Source of the DNA: Gammaproteobacteria bacterium
GTDB lineage: Bacteria > Pseudomonadota > Gammaproteobacteria > Steroidobacterales > Woeseiaceae
DNA length: 64,000 nt
Reading direction: 5' to 3'
Assembly (NCBI GenBank): GCA_029864095.1
Contig: JAOTUB010000003.1
Span: 1-64,000 of the forward strand
Translations under genes and position numbers: made by a program
Notes under the pieces: model-generated
The model's database searches: none
Seen by the model: the letters and a program-made list of their open reading frames with translations, nothing else
What the model was told of the DNA's origin: nothing
Shown: piece after piece, positions 14,900-24,404 of the stretch
Position numbering within the stretch: the stretch's first letter is position 1
Layout: each line of letters starts with the position of its first letter

Positions 14900-15532
14900 A
14901 TGAGTGCGAAATGGGCAAACATCGTGGCGGCGCTTCTTGTTATTGGCCTGAGCGGCTGTGCGTCGATGAACGCCGACGAGTGCGCGACCAGCGACTGGTC
15001 CGCCGTCGGCTATGAGGACGGTTCGCGCGGCTACACGACAGAGCGGTTTGGTAGCCACCGCAAAGCGTGTGCCAAACATGGCATCACTGCAGATTTCCAG
15101 GCGTATCAGCGCGGCAGGGACCAGGGTCTCGTGGAATTTTGCCAACCCGGACGAGGCTTCAATTTCGGTGCGAACGGCGGCAACTACAATGGCGTCTGTG
15201 CCGCGGATATGGAACCCGAATTCCTTGAGGCATACCGTGCGGGCCGCAAGCTGTATACGTTGCGAGCCAATGTGAATGCTGCAAATTCGCAGATCTATGC
15301 GAGAGAGAGTGAACTCGACGCTGCGGAAGAGCGGATTCTTGCGGCCGAATTGCTCTTGATCAGCGAAGAAACGACTACGGAAGACCGCGTTGCGTTATTG
15401 GTCGAACTCAAGGACCTGTCTGAACGTACGGGCGAGCTGGAAGCTGAGATCAAGCATCTGGTTGCAGATCGCGCCCGGTTCGAGCAGGAGCTACAGTACT
15501 ACGAGCAGACCGTGGCGGCTTACGGCTACTAG
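14900..15532 (+). CDS. DUF2799 family lipoprotein
   Basis: Lipobox LSGCAS; SDWSAVGYEDGSRGYTTERFGSHRKACAKHG...YQRGRDQGLVEFC. Confidence 0.75.
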   Translation: MSAKWANIVAALLVIGLSGCASMNADECATSDWSAVGYEDGSRGYTTERFGSHRKACAKHGITADFQAYQRGRDQGLVEFCQPGRGFNFGANGGNYNGVCAADMEPEFLEAYRAGRKLYTLRANVNAANSQIYARESELDAAEERILAAELLLISEETTTEDRVALLVELKDLSERTGELEAEIKHLVADRARFEQELQYYEQTVAAYGY

Positions 15533-15547
15533 AGGTTAGTCGAAGAA

Positions 15548-15566
15548 CCTCGCCGGGTAGGCGAGG
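15548..15566. terminator. Hairpin between convergent genes, possible terminator
   Basis: CCTCGCC-GGGTA-GGCGAGG, 7 bp stem; no clear T-tract. Confidence 0.3.
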
Positions 15567-15569
15567 ACA

Positions 15570-15992
15570 CTAAAATAAGTCTTCGTCGGACTTGGCGCGC
15601 CGATCCCTGGCTTTGCGCTGTTCAACCTCGAACTTACCGGTGGCAGTGCCAAAGCCCGAAGGGCCGAATGGACTGCGCCGGTCTTTACCTGCGCGCCGGT
15701 CCTTGTGATGCACAAAGCGGCATTTGCATTCGAGAACATCGCACTCCGCGAGCGGTAATTTTGGTGCTGCACTCGAGAGAAACCGTCGCCCATCCAGTTC
15801 TCTGGCAGCGGCGCACGCAGTGTCTGAGAATTTGATCGAGACCGCGTGGAACGCAGGGTTGCCGCTGCCGGTCCGTGACGCGGCTCTGCTCGCGTTCGGG
15901 GCCTTCGCCCTCCGAAGTCGAAGAAATAACCAGACGACGACAAGAAAAACCAGAATGAGTGCCATGAAAGGCAGATTCATATCCTTCCCCAT
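15570..15992 (-). CDS. Hypothetical protein with N-terminal TM segment
   Basis: 140 aa ORF; MALILVFLVVVWLFLRLRR, C-terminal CKCRFVHHKDRRAGKDRRSPFG. Confidence 0.55.
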   Translation of the reverse strand: MGKDMNLPFMALILVFLVVVWLFLRLRRAKAPNASRAASRTGSGNPAFHAVSIKFSDTACAAARELDGRRFLSSAAPKLPLAECDVLECKCRFVHHKDRRAGKDRRSPFGPSGFGTATGKFEVEQRKARDRRAKSDEDLF

Positions 15993-16121
15993 TGTTGTCC
16001 GGGTCTAGGTTGATCGCGCAACGGCACGATAACGAGATTTATAGATTTTCGCACTGTCAAGACCGAAACCCAAACACAATTTTCTCTATAATCGCTGAAC
16101 ACTTCATTACCGAGTCCAGCG

Positions 16122-16649
16122 ATGAGCGTCGACGGCAAGCTCATGGAGATGCTGAGTGGCTATGCTGCGTCACATCAGCACCCGTTTAACATCTTCGTTC
16201 ACATGATCGGCGTACCAATGATCATGCTAGGCATGTTTATCCCACTGACCTGGGTCGGCCTCGACACCGGCGGTTTCTGGATTAACCTCGCACATGCCGC
16301 ATTGATCGGCTTCTCCCTGTTCTACCTGACCCTGGACACACTGTTTGCAATCGTATTCTTTGTATTTGGGTTACTCATAGCGCAACTCGCCGCTCATATT
16401 GGCGCGCTGCCGATCGCAACCGCAAGCGCCATTGCGGCTGCCGCTTTCTTTGGTGGCTACGCCGCGCAGTTCGTCGGCCACGCGGTAGAGAAATCAATGC
16501 CCGTGCTCGTAAAACACCCGATTCAGGCGAATCTGGCGGCGCCGTTTTTTACAGTCGTGGAAATGTTCAGAATTCTGGGTCTTCGCGACGAGCTATTTAG
16601 CAAAGTGCAGCGGCGGATTGAGAGGCAACGCAATGCTCGATCGATCTGA
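16122..16649 (+). CDS. Mpo1-like / DUF962 family membrane protein
   Basis: SGYAASHQHPFNIFVHMIGVPMIMLG plus multiple TM segments. Confidence 0.75.
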   Translation: MSVDGKLMEMLSGYAASHQHPFNIFVHMIGVPMIMLGMFIPLTWVGLDTGGFWINLAHAALIGFSLFYLTLDTLFAIVFFVFGLLIAQLAAHIGALPIATASAIAAAAFFGGYAAQFVGHAVEKSMPVLVKHPIQANLAAPFFTVVEMFRILGLRDELFSKVQRRIERQRNARSI

Positions 16650-16677
16650 TCGACCAGCTACGGACTGAGTAGGTCAA

Positions 16678-18024
16678 ATGGCGACGGACAACCTGCAGCG
16701 GCTGCTTGGCAAAGGATTCTCTATTGCCGCTTGTGTCGGGCTGGTTATCGGACTGGGTATTCTCCGTACCCCCGGCGAGATCGCGACGACGGTCAGTAAT
16801 CCAATTCCTTACATGGCGCTCTGGATCGGATGCGGCGCGTTCGTGATGATCAGTCTTCTCGTTGTTGCAGAACTCATTGCGATGACACCACGGTCTGGTG
16901 GCATATACGCAATGGTGGCGCATGCGTACGGTCCCTACCCGGGCTTTCTGATTGGTTGGACGGATTGGATCGCGTCTTGTGCGACCATCGCGTTGAAGGC
17001 TGTGGTCTTGCTCGAGTATTTCTCATTACTCGTCCCGGAGATGGCGCCATTTCAGACTGTGGGTGCACTCATTGTCACGAGTTCTTTCGCGTTCCTGCAG
17101 CTCGGAGGTGTTCGACTTGGCGCTGGTATTCAGGCGGTCGCGTCCACAGGAATAGGCCTTATCGTGATCGCGCTGGCGCTGGCGCTGTTCTATGGATTTC
17201 TTGCCAATGGCGGCGCCATTGACGCGCCGCCCAACACTGTGCGAGTCGGATCGGCCGGGATCGCCGCATATGGACTCGTCGTTGCAGCCGTCGTCTTCAC
17301 CTACGACGGTTGGTATGCGGCGAGTTATTTCAGTGGAGAAGTCAAATCAGGGGGCAGGGCCGTGGCTATTGGCAGCCTGCAGGGCGCCCTGATCATATTC
17401 GCGTTGTATGTGCTGCTGAATCTGGCGCTGGTGCTGAGCGTGCCGCTGGCTGCGCTGGTCGGGCATGACATTGCGCTTGCCGGCGCGTTGGACTTGCTTT
17501 TCGGCAGCGGTGCGGGAACCGTGATTATCATTGCCGCCGTCTTTATTCTGATGGCGCATCAGAATCTGCAGTACATGATTGCATCGAGAATCTTGTATTC
17601 GCTGTCGGCCGATGGACTAGGTAGTCGCCGCGCAACGTCAGTCAATGACAGGGGCACACCCGCGGGAGCCACGATTCTGACATGGGCGACGACCTGTGTG
17701 CTGATTCTGGTAGGCCAGTTTGAGTTCTTGCTCAATCTTGTCGCCATACTCTTCATGGCGATGTATGTCAGTCTTGTCGTCGGAGTCTTCCGCCTGCGGC
17801 GTCAAGAACCCGATGCGGAGCGACCTTTCCGCGCGTGGGGCTTTCCGGCGACCGGCGTCGTCTGCGCGCTGGGCTGGACAGCGGTTGCGACTTTTGTCGC
17901 GTTCACAAACCCGATGTCGGCTTTGTCGGGCTTGATCCTGACGCTGGTTTCGGCACCTGTCTATATGTGGCTCCGGCGCAGCCGACATCTGGGAGAGGAT
18001 GCCCCGATCGGGACAGCACCTTAG
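16678..18024 (+). CDS. APC family amino acid permease
   Basis: LGKGFSIAACVGLVIGLGILRTPGEIA, ~12 TM segments. Confidence 0.85.
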   Translation: MATDNLQRLLGKGFSIAACVGLVIGLGILRTPGEIATTVSNPIPYMALWIGCGAFVMISLLVVAELIAMTPRSGGIYAMVAHAYGPYPGFLIGWTDWIASCATIALKAVVLLEYFSLLVPEMAPFQTVGALIVTSSFAFLQLGGVRLGAGIQAVASTGIGLIVIALALALFYGFLANGGAIDAPPNTVRVGSAGIAAYGLVVAAVVFTYDGWYAASYFSGEVKSGGRAVAIGSLQGALIIFALYVLLNLALVLSVPLAALVGHDIALAGALDLLFGSGAGTVIIIAAVFILMAHQNLQYMIASRILYSLSADGLGSRRATSVNDRGTPAGATILTWATTCVLILVGQFEFLLNLVAILFMAMYVSLVVGVFRLRRQEPDAERPFRAWGFPATGVVCALGWTAVATFVAFTNPMSALSGLILTLVSAPVYMWLRRSRHLGEDAPIGTAP

Positions 18025-18178
18025 CCGCCTGCTATGAGCTGGCGCAGGGTATCTGCTAATCCGCCGCCTTGGGTACCGCTAACTTCTAATGCGGTGACGT
18101 GCCGGCCGTGCACCATGACACGTACCGGCGCGGGAAGGCGCTGCGAGCTTCTCGTCTCCGAGTTTTCGCGTGTCTGCT

Positions 18179-18724
18179 TCAGCGGCCCGCGTCATGCGTA
18201 ACAAAGATCAGTTCGCTGGTGGCAAACCCAAGACCTTCGGCTTTTCGGATCAAGTCTTGCAGCGCGTCCGGACTCATCTCCGGCGTGCGGCTGAGGATCC
18301 AAAGATACGAACGATCCGGTCCGGCAACGAGCGAGTACTGGTATCCGGTTTTGTCGAGCTCGATCACGTTATAGCCGCCATAGAATGGACCGAAAAAGGA
18401 AACCTTCAGATGGCCGACGTTTGGGGCACCGGCAAAATAGGCTTTGCCGACGGCTTCATCCCACTCACCCGATTCAATATTGTAGCCGCGGTTGACGACA
18501 TGCACGCCACCGTCATCGCGCAGGCTGTACGTCGCCGTTACATCCGAGAGCCCCCGCTCGAAGCGGTGGTCGAGACGCGCGATTTCGTACCACCTGCCAA
18601 GGTAGCGCTCGAGTTCGAAGCCGGTCACGGGGTCCACACCTTCGGGCGTGCCGGAACAGCCGCTCTGCAAGACGAGCATTGCAGGCAGCAGCAAGCCGCA
18701 TCCGAAATACCTGAGTGCCTTCAT
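18179..18724 (-). CDS. Lipocalin family lipoprotein (Blc-like)
   Basis: Lipobox LQSGCSG; YLGRWYEIARLDHRFERGLSDVTATYSL; YLWILSRTPEM. Confidence 0.9.
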   Translation of the reverse strand: MKALRYFGCGLLLPAMLVLQSGCSGTPEGVDPVTGFELERYLGRWYEIARLDHRFERGLSDVTATYSLRDDGGVHVVNRGYNIESGEWDEAVGKAYFAGAPNVGHLKVSFFGPFYGGYNVIELDKTGYQYSLVAGPDRSYLWILSRTPEMSPDALQDLIRKAEGLGFATSELIFVTHDAGR

Positions 18725-18793
18725 CTGTGATTACATCGTTGATGACCAACTTATCCGGCCAAGGACATGACCCTCAAACAGGGCATGTACGTT

Positions 18794-18880
18794 TGGTGCC
18801 CAGGAGAGGACTTGAACCTCCACGGGGTTACCCCCACTAGCACCTGAAGCTAGCGCGTCTACCAATTCCGCCACCTGGGC
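18794..18880 (-). tRNA. tRNA-Leu(CAG), 3' CCA encoded
   Basis: Reverse complement GCCCAGGTGGCGGAATTGGTAGACGCGCTAGCTTCAGGTGCTAG...GGTTCAAGTCCTCTCCTGGGCACCA; long variable arm, anticodon CAG. Confidence 0.96.
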
Positions 18881-18922
18881 ATGCCAGAACCGCGTACAAT
18901 CGCAGCTCTCGCAAGGGGGCGC

Positions 18923-18952
18923 ACTCTACTCAAAGCGGGCGCGACCTGTCAA
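18923..18952 (-). promoter_or_regulatory. tRNA-Leu promoter
   Basis: On the minus strand TTGACA-18 bp-TAGAGT followed by GC-rich discriminator GCGCCCCC. Confidence 0.75.
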
Positions 18953-18979
18953 TGAATGCCGACTAACGGAGCCATTTGA

Positions 18980-21145
18980 TTGCCTCAAAAAACGCACAAG
19001 AAATCGCCGCGGCGCAAGCGCAAAGCATACAAACACCCGATTCCGAGCCGAAATGACCTTCTAAATTTTCTAGAAAAAATCGGAAAACCACTAAAAATAA
19101 AAGATATTCTTTCGGGACATGATTTGAAGGGGCAACGCGTGCGCGCGCTGCTCGAAGAGCGCCTGACCACGATGGTGCGCGCCGGTCAGATCATCGAGAA
19201 TCGCCGTGGCGAATTTTGCTTGACGGCCAAACTCGACCTGATTACTGGCACCGTCATCGGCCACCGCGACGGCTTCGGCTTTGTAAGACCGGATCATGGT
19301 GGCGACGACGTATATCTGTCGGCCCGCGAGATGCGTTCTGTGTTCGACGGCGACCGCGTTGCCGTCAAGATTATTGGCACAGACAGGCGTGGCAAGCCAG
19401 AGGGAGATCTGGTCGAGGTGCTCGAGCGCGGGCTGCGCGAAGTTGCCGGTCAGTTCATCCGGGAACGCGGCATCGGACTCGTGATTCCGGACAACGCGAA
19501 GCTTGCGCATCGCATTCTGATTGCCAAGGGTGAAGCCGGCAAGGCGAAACCTGGCCAGATCGTGGTCGCAGAAATTCTCGATTATCCAACCCAGGTTGAG
19601 CAGGCGACCGGCCGGGTCGTGCGCGTGATCGGCGATCCGCATCAAAAGGGCATCGCCACCGACATTGCTATCCAATCTCACGCAATCCCGGTCGAGTGGC
19701 CAAAGGCGGTTCGCGACGAGATCAAGAAATTCGGCGCGAGCGTGCCTGGGCCAGCCAAGTCCGGTCGCGTCGATCTGCGGGACACGGATCTGGTGACTAT
19801 CGATGGCGCCGATGCGCGCGATTTCGACGACGCCGTGTATTGCGAACCATCCGCTAACGGCTGGCGTTTACTTGTGGCAATAGCTGATGTCGCGCACTAC
19901 GTCGAGATCGGATCAGCGCTGGACAAGCAAGCGACGACGCGCGGAACGTCCGTGTACTTCCCGGATCGCGTGGTGCCGATGCTGCCCGAAGTGCTGTCGA
20001 ATGGGCTTTGTTCACTGAATCCGAATGTCGATCGCCTGTGCATGGTGTGCGACATGCGCGTCAGCGCCGACGGCAAGGTCACGAAGTCCACGTTCGTCGA
20101 GGCTGTTATGAAATCGTCGGCACGACTGACCTACAGTCAGGTCAGCGACTTCCTGACGGGCAAATCGAACAGCGACATCCCCAAGGCGCTGCATACTGCG
20201 CTGCGAAATTTGCACGATCTCTATAAGGCATTCGCTAAAGCACGTCAGCGCCGCGGTGCGATTGAACTCGACATTCCCGGCACGAGATTCGAGCTTGGCA
20301 GAGGCGGTGAGATTGCGGCGATCAAAGTGGTTGAACGCAATGACGCGCATCGTCTTATAGAAGAATGCATGATCGCCGCCAACGTGCAGGCGGCCAAATT
20401 CCTGCGCCGGCATCGAGTTCCCGGGCTTTACCGCGTGCATGCGAAGCCGGATCCCGAGCGCTTCGAAGAATTGCGCCAGTATTTGTTGAGCCTCGGCTTC
20501 AAGGTCCCGCATCCGGAGCATGTCGAGCCCCGACAGTTCAACCAGCTGCTCAATCAGGCAAAGGGTCGTGCTGACAGTGCGTCGATCTCGATGGCAATGC
20601 TGCGTTCGCTGACGCATGCTGAATACACGCCGGTCAACATCGGTCACTTCGGCTTGGCACTCGATGCCTACGCGCACTTCACATCCCCGATACGGCGTTA
20701 CCCGGACCTGCTAGTGCATCGTGCAATTCGGCATATCGTTCGCGGCGGGAAGCCGGGCCGTTACCACTATGACGCGGGCGCGATGGAACGACTTGGCGCC
20801 ATTACTTCGGCATATGAGCGTCGTGCCGAAGATGCGACGCGGGATGTGGAGGCCTGGCTCAAGTGCGAATACATGGAAGGACGTTTGGGCGAGGAATTCG
20901 ACGGTGTTATCACGGGCGTTACAAATTTCGGTTTGTTCGTGCAAATCAGCGAACTTCTAATCGATGGTCTCGTGCACGTAACGAGTCTCTCGAACGACTA
21001 CTACCATTACGAGTCGGCGACGCAGCAGCTTGTCGGCGAGCGCTCGGGCAAGAAGTATCGACTGGGTGAAGCGATGCGGGTGCAAGTGCAGCGTGTCGAT
21101 ATGGAATCGCGACGCATCGACTTTCGGCCCGCTGTTACGAAATGA
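18980..21145 (+). CDS. rnr: Ribonuclease R
   Basis: RNB domain DGADARDFDDAVYCE, FTSPIRRYPDLLVHRAI, C-terminal S1; TTG start proposed. Confidence 0.95.
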   Translation: MPQKTHKKSPRRKRKAYKHPIPSRNDLLNFLEKIGKPLKIKDILSGHDLKGQRVRALLEERLTTMVRAGQIIENRRGEFCLTAKLDLITGTVIGHRDGFGFVRPDHGGDDVYLSAREMRSVFDGDRVAVKIIGTDRRGKPEGDLVEVLERGLREVAGQFIRERGIGLVIPDNAKLAHRILIAKGEAGKAKPGQIVVAEILDYPTQVEQATGRVVRVIGDPHQKGIATDIAIQSHAIPVEWPKAVRDEIKKFGASVPGPAKSGRVDLRDTDLVTIDGADARDFDDAVYCEPSANGWRLLVAIADVAHYVEIGSALDKQATTRGTSVYFPDRVVPMLPEVLSNGLCSLNPNVDRLCMVCDMRVSADGKVTKSTFVEAVMKSSARLTYSQVSDFLTGKSNSDIPKALHTALRNLHDLYKAFAKARQRRGAIELDIPGTRFELGRGGEIAAIKVVERNDAHRLIEECMIAANVQAAKFLRRHRVPGLYRVHAKPDPERFEELRQYLLSLGFKVPHPEHVEPRQFNQLLNQAKGRADSASISMAMLRSLTHAEYTPVNIGHFGLALDAYAHFTSPIRRYPDLLVHRAIRHIVRGGKPGRYHYDAGAMERLGAITSAYERRAEDATRDVEAWLKCEYMEGRLGEEFDGVITGVTNFGLFVQISELLIDGLVHVTSLSNDYYHYESATQQLVGERSGKKYRLGEAMRVQVQRVDMESRRIDFRPAVTK

Positions 21146-21918
21146 GCAAATCCCGATACGTCACGGGCCTCAGGGCCGTCGAACAGCTCCTGTCATCGGG
21201 CGACAATGACGTGCGCCGGGTTTTCGCCGAGTATCAAACGGTAAATCCGCGGGTCAAAGCGCTGATCGCCAAGGCAAAAGAGCACGGGATCGAGGTCCAG
21301 GCGGCCAATCGGGCCCGGCTCAGGCAGATTAGTGGTGAGACACGCCATCAGGGGATTGTCGCGGAATATCGTCGCAGCACGGCGCTGGATGAGGCGGGAC
21401 TCCGAACCCTCGTCGAGGCGCGCCTGCAGGGCAGTGACGATTCTCAGCTGCTGTTGCTACTGCTCGACGGTGTGCAGGATCCACACAATCTGGGCGCCTG
21501 CATGCGTAGTGCCGATGCCGCGGGCGCCGACGCCATCGTTGTGCCTCGCCACGGGGCTGCGGGACTGGGTTCCACGGCCAGCAAGGTGGCAGCAGGAGCG
21601 GCGGAGCAGCTGCCATTCGCAAGTGTGGGCAATCTGGCCAGGGTCCTGGTATGGCTGAAAGACTATGGTGTTACCGTTGTCGGGACGAGCGACAAGGGCA
21701 GACACTCCCTTTACGACGTCGATCTCGATCGGCCGCTCGCGCTGGTGATGGGACGCGAGCACACGGGTCTCGGCAAGCGCATCGAAGGACTCTGTGACGA
21801 ACTCGTCAGCCTGCCCATGCGCGGGGCCGTTGCCAGTCTGAACGTGTCGGTGGCCACCGGTATATGCCTTTACGAGGCGCTGCGTCAGCGGCGCCGGAAT
21901 CCAAGCCCAGCCGCCTGA
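21142..21918 (+). CDS. rlmB: 23S rRNA (guanosine(2251)-2'-O)-methyltransferase RlmB
   Basis: SpoU fold, LLDGVQDPHNLGACMRSADAAGADAIV; 4 bp overlap with rnr. Confidence 0.95.
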   Translation: MSKSRYVTGLRAVEQLLSSGDNDVRRVFAEYQTVNPRVKALIAKAKEHGIEVQAANRARLRQISGETRHQGIVAEYRRSTALDEAGLRTLVEARLQGSDDSQLLLLLLDGVQDPHNLGACMRSADAAGADAIVVPRHGAAGLGSTASKVAAGAAEQLPFASVGNLARVLVWLKDYGVTVVGTSDKGRHSLYDVDLDRPLALVMGREHTGLGKRIEGLCDELVSLPMRGAVASLNVSVATGICLYEALRQRRRNPSPAA

Positions 21919-21960
21919 AAATAAAGAGCTTTTGGCTTGCGTCGGGCCCTGTGGTTGGGT

Positions 21961-22053
21961 AGCATTCGCGTCCCCGTCACAATGCTCGGGGCGGCCGCAA
22001 GGCCGCAACCTGTTGCCACACCGGACTGCCGGGTGGCTGTTATCCGTAAGGTT
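21961..22053 (+). promoter_or_regulatory. Structured rpsF mRNA leader (three successive hairpins)
   Basis: AGCATT...AATGCT; GCGGCC-GCAA-GGCCGC; AACCT-(GCCACaCCGG-ACTG-CCGGGTGGC)-AGGTT. Confidence 0.5.
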
Positions 22054-22106
22054 ACTTTGCATTTGCTGCAGGGTATCCGGTGGGATTTCAACCAAAAGGG
22101 AAAACA

Positions 22107-22721
22107 ATGAGACATTACGAAATCGTGTTTCTGGTCCATCCGGACCAGAGCGAGCAGGTACCTGCCATGGTAGAGCGCTATCAGGGCATCGTTACCGACT
22201 CCGGCGGTGCAATTCATCGCACGGAAGACTGGGGTCGCCGTCAGCTGGCCCATCCGATCAACAAAGTACACAAGGCGCACTACGTTCTGCTGAACGTCGA
22301 GTGTGGGCAGAGCGCGCTGGACGAAATCGAGGCTGCCTTCCGCTTCAACGATGCTGTCTTGCGCAAACTCGTGATCGCACGCAATGAGGCCGTTACCGAA
22401 GCGTCGCCGATGGCGGTGCAGGTTGCCGAAGAGAAGGCCAAGGAAAAGGAAGCCCAACAGCGCCGTGAGGCGAAGGCTGCGGCCGAGGTGGCCATGCACA
22501 AAAAAGATCAAGATGATGCTCAAGATGATGCTAAGGAGCCGGCAGAGCATGCTGCCCCTATCGAGGACACTGCTCCGGCCGACGTGAGCGAAGAGCCTGC
22601 AGCTGCAGAAGCCCCGGGTGATGCGGACGCAGTGCAAGAAGCCGATGCCGAAACGGCCGGCGCCGAAGCGGGCGAGGTCGTAAACGATGCGGTGCCCGAA
22701 CCTGTTGAAAAGACCGCCTGA
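22107..22721 (+). CDS. rpsF: 30S ribosomal protein S6 with long acidic C-terminal extension
   Basis: [25 protein letters not shown] core; ~100 aa Ala/Glu/Asp-rich tail; rpsR follows. Confidence 0.96.
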   Translation: MRHYEIVFLVHPDQSEQVPAMVERYQGIVTDSGGAIHRTEDWGRRQLAHPINKVHKAHYVLLNVECGQSALDEIEAAFRFNDAVLRKLVIARNEAVTEASPMAVQVAEEKAKEKEAQQRREAKAAAEVAMHKKDQDDAQDDAKEPAEHAAPIEDTAPADVSEEPAAAEAPGDADAVQEADAETAGAEAGEVVNDAVPEPVEKTA

Positions 22722-22732
22722 GGAGAAGAATT

Positions 22733-22957
22733 ATGAGTCGATATTCACGCAGGCGTAAGTATTGCCGTTTTACAGCCGAAGGTATTGAGGAGATTGATTA
22801 CAAAGACCTCAATCTGCTGAAAGCCTATGTCACCGAGACGGGCAAGATTGTCCCGAGTCGCATCACGGGCACGAAATCGCATTATCAGCGCCAGTTGGCG
22901 GCCGCGGTAAAGCGTGCCCGGTACTTGGCGTTGTTGCCGTATACGGATCGACACTAA
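22733..22957 (+). CDS. rpsR: 30S ribosomal protein S18
   Basis: [69 protein letters not shown]. Confidence 0.98.
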   Translation: MSRYSRRRKYCRFTAEGIEEIDYKDLNLLKAYVTETGKIVPSRITGTKSHYQRQLAAAVKRARYLALLPYTDRH

Positions 22958-22977
22958 GTCGATCCCTGAGCTATCTC

Positions 22978-23865
22978 GTGCAAGCGCTGGCCGCGTGGCT
23001 GGTCGCCCGGCCGCAGAACGCCGTTCTCGTACTTGCGGCGACGTTGTTGCTGCCTTACCTGCAGGTGCTGAGTGGCATCATCATGGTGCTGCTAGTGCTA
23101 AAGCAGGGGGCCAGGCTGGCCATTGTCGAAGGGGTGGCAGCCGGCGCACTGCTGGGGCTGATCGGTCTGATCGCGGGAGCGCCGATTTCCCAGTTGCTCA
23201 GCGGCATGCTCACGACGTGGCTGCCCGCCGTGGTGCTTGGCGGCACGCTGCAAGTGACGCGATCACTGACACTGACGCTGCAGGCGTCAATGATCGTGGT
23301 TGTTTTGACGACGATCGCTTTTCACGTCGTCGTCGATGATATCGTGGCCTTTTGGCAACCGGTCACGACGTACATGCTGGAGTGGGCGCGCGCGAGCAAC
23401 CTGCTTGAGCAGGTACAGCTGATGGAATTGGAACCGGTAATGACTGCCAATATGGTGACGATAGCCATCGTATTGTCGAGTTGGATGCTATACGTGCTGT
23501 ACCTGCTGTTTGGATATCAGGTATTCGTGCAGATGTCCGGGGAAACAGGTGATTATGGCCGGTTTCGCGATTTGAATTTTGGTCGCGTGCTTGCGTTGAT
23601 TATGGCGCTGACGTCTTTGCTGGCGGTCGCAAGCGGACTGGCCGTAGTACAGAACGTTGCGTTTTTGCTGTTCGCAATGTTTTGGATACAGGGACTTGCA
23701 CTCGTGCATTGGATGCATGCAAAAGGGCAGTTGCCGTTATTGGTGTTGATCTTGACTTACGTTTTATTGCCCGTGTTGCATGTGTTTCTGATTTTGGCGC
23801 TGGCGGTTTTGGGATATACGGACGCATGGTTCGGATACCGCCGTCGCGCTGCTGGACAACCATAG
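22978..23865 (+). CDS. DUF2232/YybS-like membrane protein
   Basis: Polytopic membrane protein between rpsR and rplI. Confidence 0.7.
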   Translation: MQALAAWLVARPQNAVLVLAATLLLPYLQVLSGIIMVLLVLKQGARLAIVEGVAAGALLGLIGLIAGAPISQLLSGMLTTWLPAVVLGGTLQVTRSLTLTLQASMIVVVLTTIAFHVVVDDIVAFWQPVTTYMLEWARASNLLEQVQLMELEPVMTANMVTIAIVLSSWMLYVLYLLFGYQVFVQMSGETGDYGRFRDLNFGRVLALIMALTSLLAVASGLAVVQNVAFLLFAMFWIQGLALVHWMHAKGQLPLLVLILTYVLLPVLHVFLILALAVLGYTDAWFGYRRRAAGQP

Positions 23866-23880
23866 AGTTAAGGATTTGAA

Positions 23881-24330
23881 ATGAACGTCATTCTTTTGGA
23901 CAACGTGGAGAACCTCGGCAGTATCGGCGACCTCGTCAAAGTCAAACCGGGGTATGGTCGCAACTTTCTGATACCGCATGGCAAAGCGGCGCTTGCAACG
24001 CCGGAGAATATGAAGGCGATCGAAGCACGCCGTGCGGAGCTCGAAAAGGCGGCAGGCGAGGAACTCGCAGCCGCGAAATCGCGATTCGAGGAGATTAACG
24101 GTATGGAACTCGTGATTTCGGCTAACGCCGGCAGCGAGGAAAAGCTTTTCGGCTCAGTGGGTCCAATCGATATCGTTGAGGCGTTCGAGAAAGTGCAGAT
24201 TCTGGTCGAACGCAGCGAAGTGCGTATGCCCGATGGCCCGATTCATGAGCTTGGCGAGTTTCCAATCGGTGTGCACCTGCATCCCGAAGTCAACGCAGAA
24301 ATACTGGTGCGCGTCGTCACCGCCGAGTGA
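23881..24330 (+). CDS. rplI: 50S ribosomal protein L9
   Basis: MNVILLDNVENLGSIGDLVKVKPGYGRNFLIPHGKA. Confidence 0.98.
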   Translation: MNVILLDNVENLGSIGDLVKVKPGYGRNFLIPHGKAALATPENMKAIEARRAELEKAAGEELAAAKSRFEEINGMELVISANAGSEEKLFGSVGPIDIVEAFEKVQILVERSEVRMPDGPIHELGEFPIGVHLHPEVNAEILVRVVTAE

Positions 24331-24404
24331 CACATGGCAGCCCTGCCGTGTTACCCCCAGTGTGTTAACTTAGGGGCAGGGGGAATTCGCCGGAGAAGTT
24401 AAGC

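Noticed and set aside
18170-18730. 186 aa plus-strand ORF over the lipocalin
   Set aside because: Antisense to a clear lipocalin lipoprotein.
20012-20677. 221 aa minus-strand ORF inside rnr
   Set aside because: Fully antisense to RNase R with no recognisable domain.
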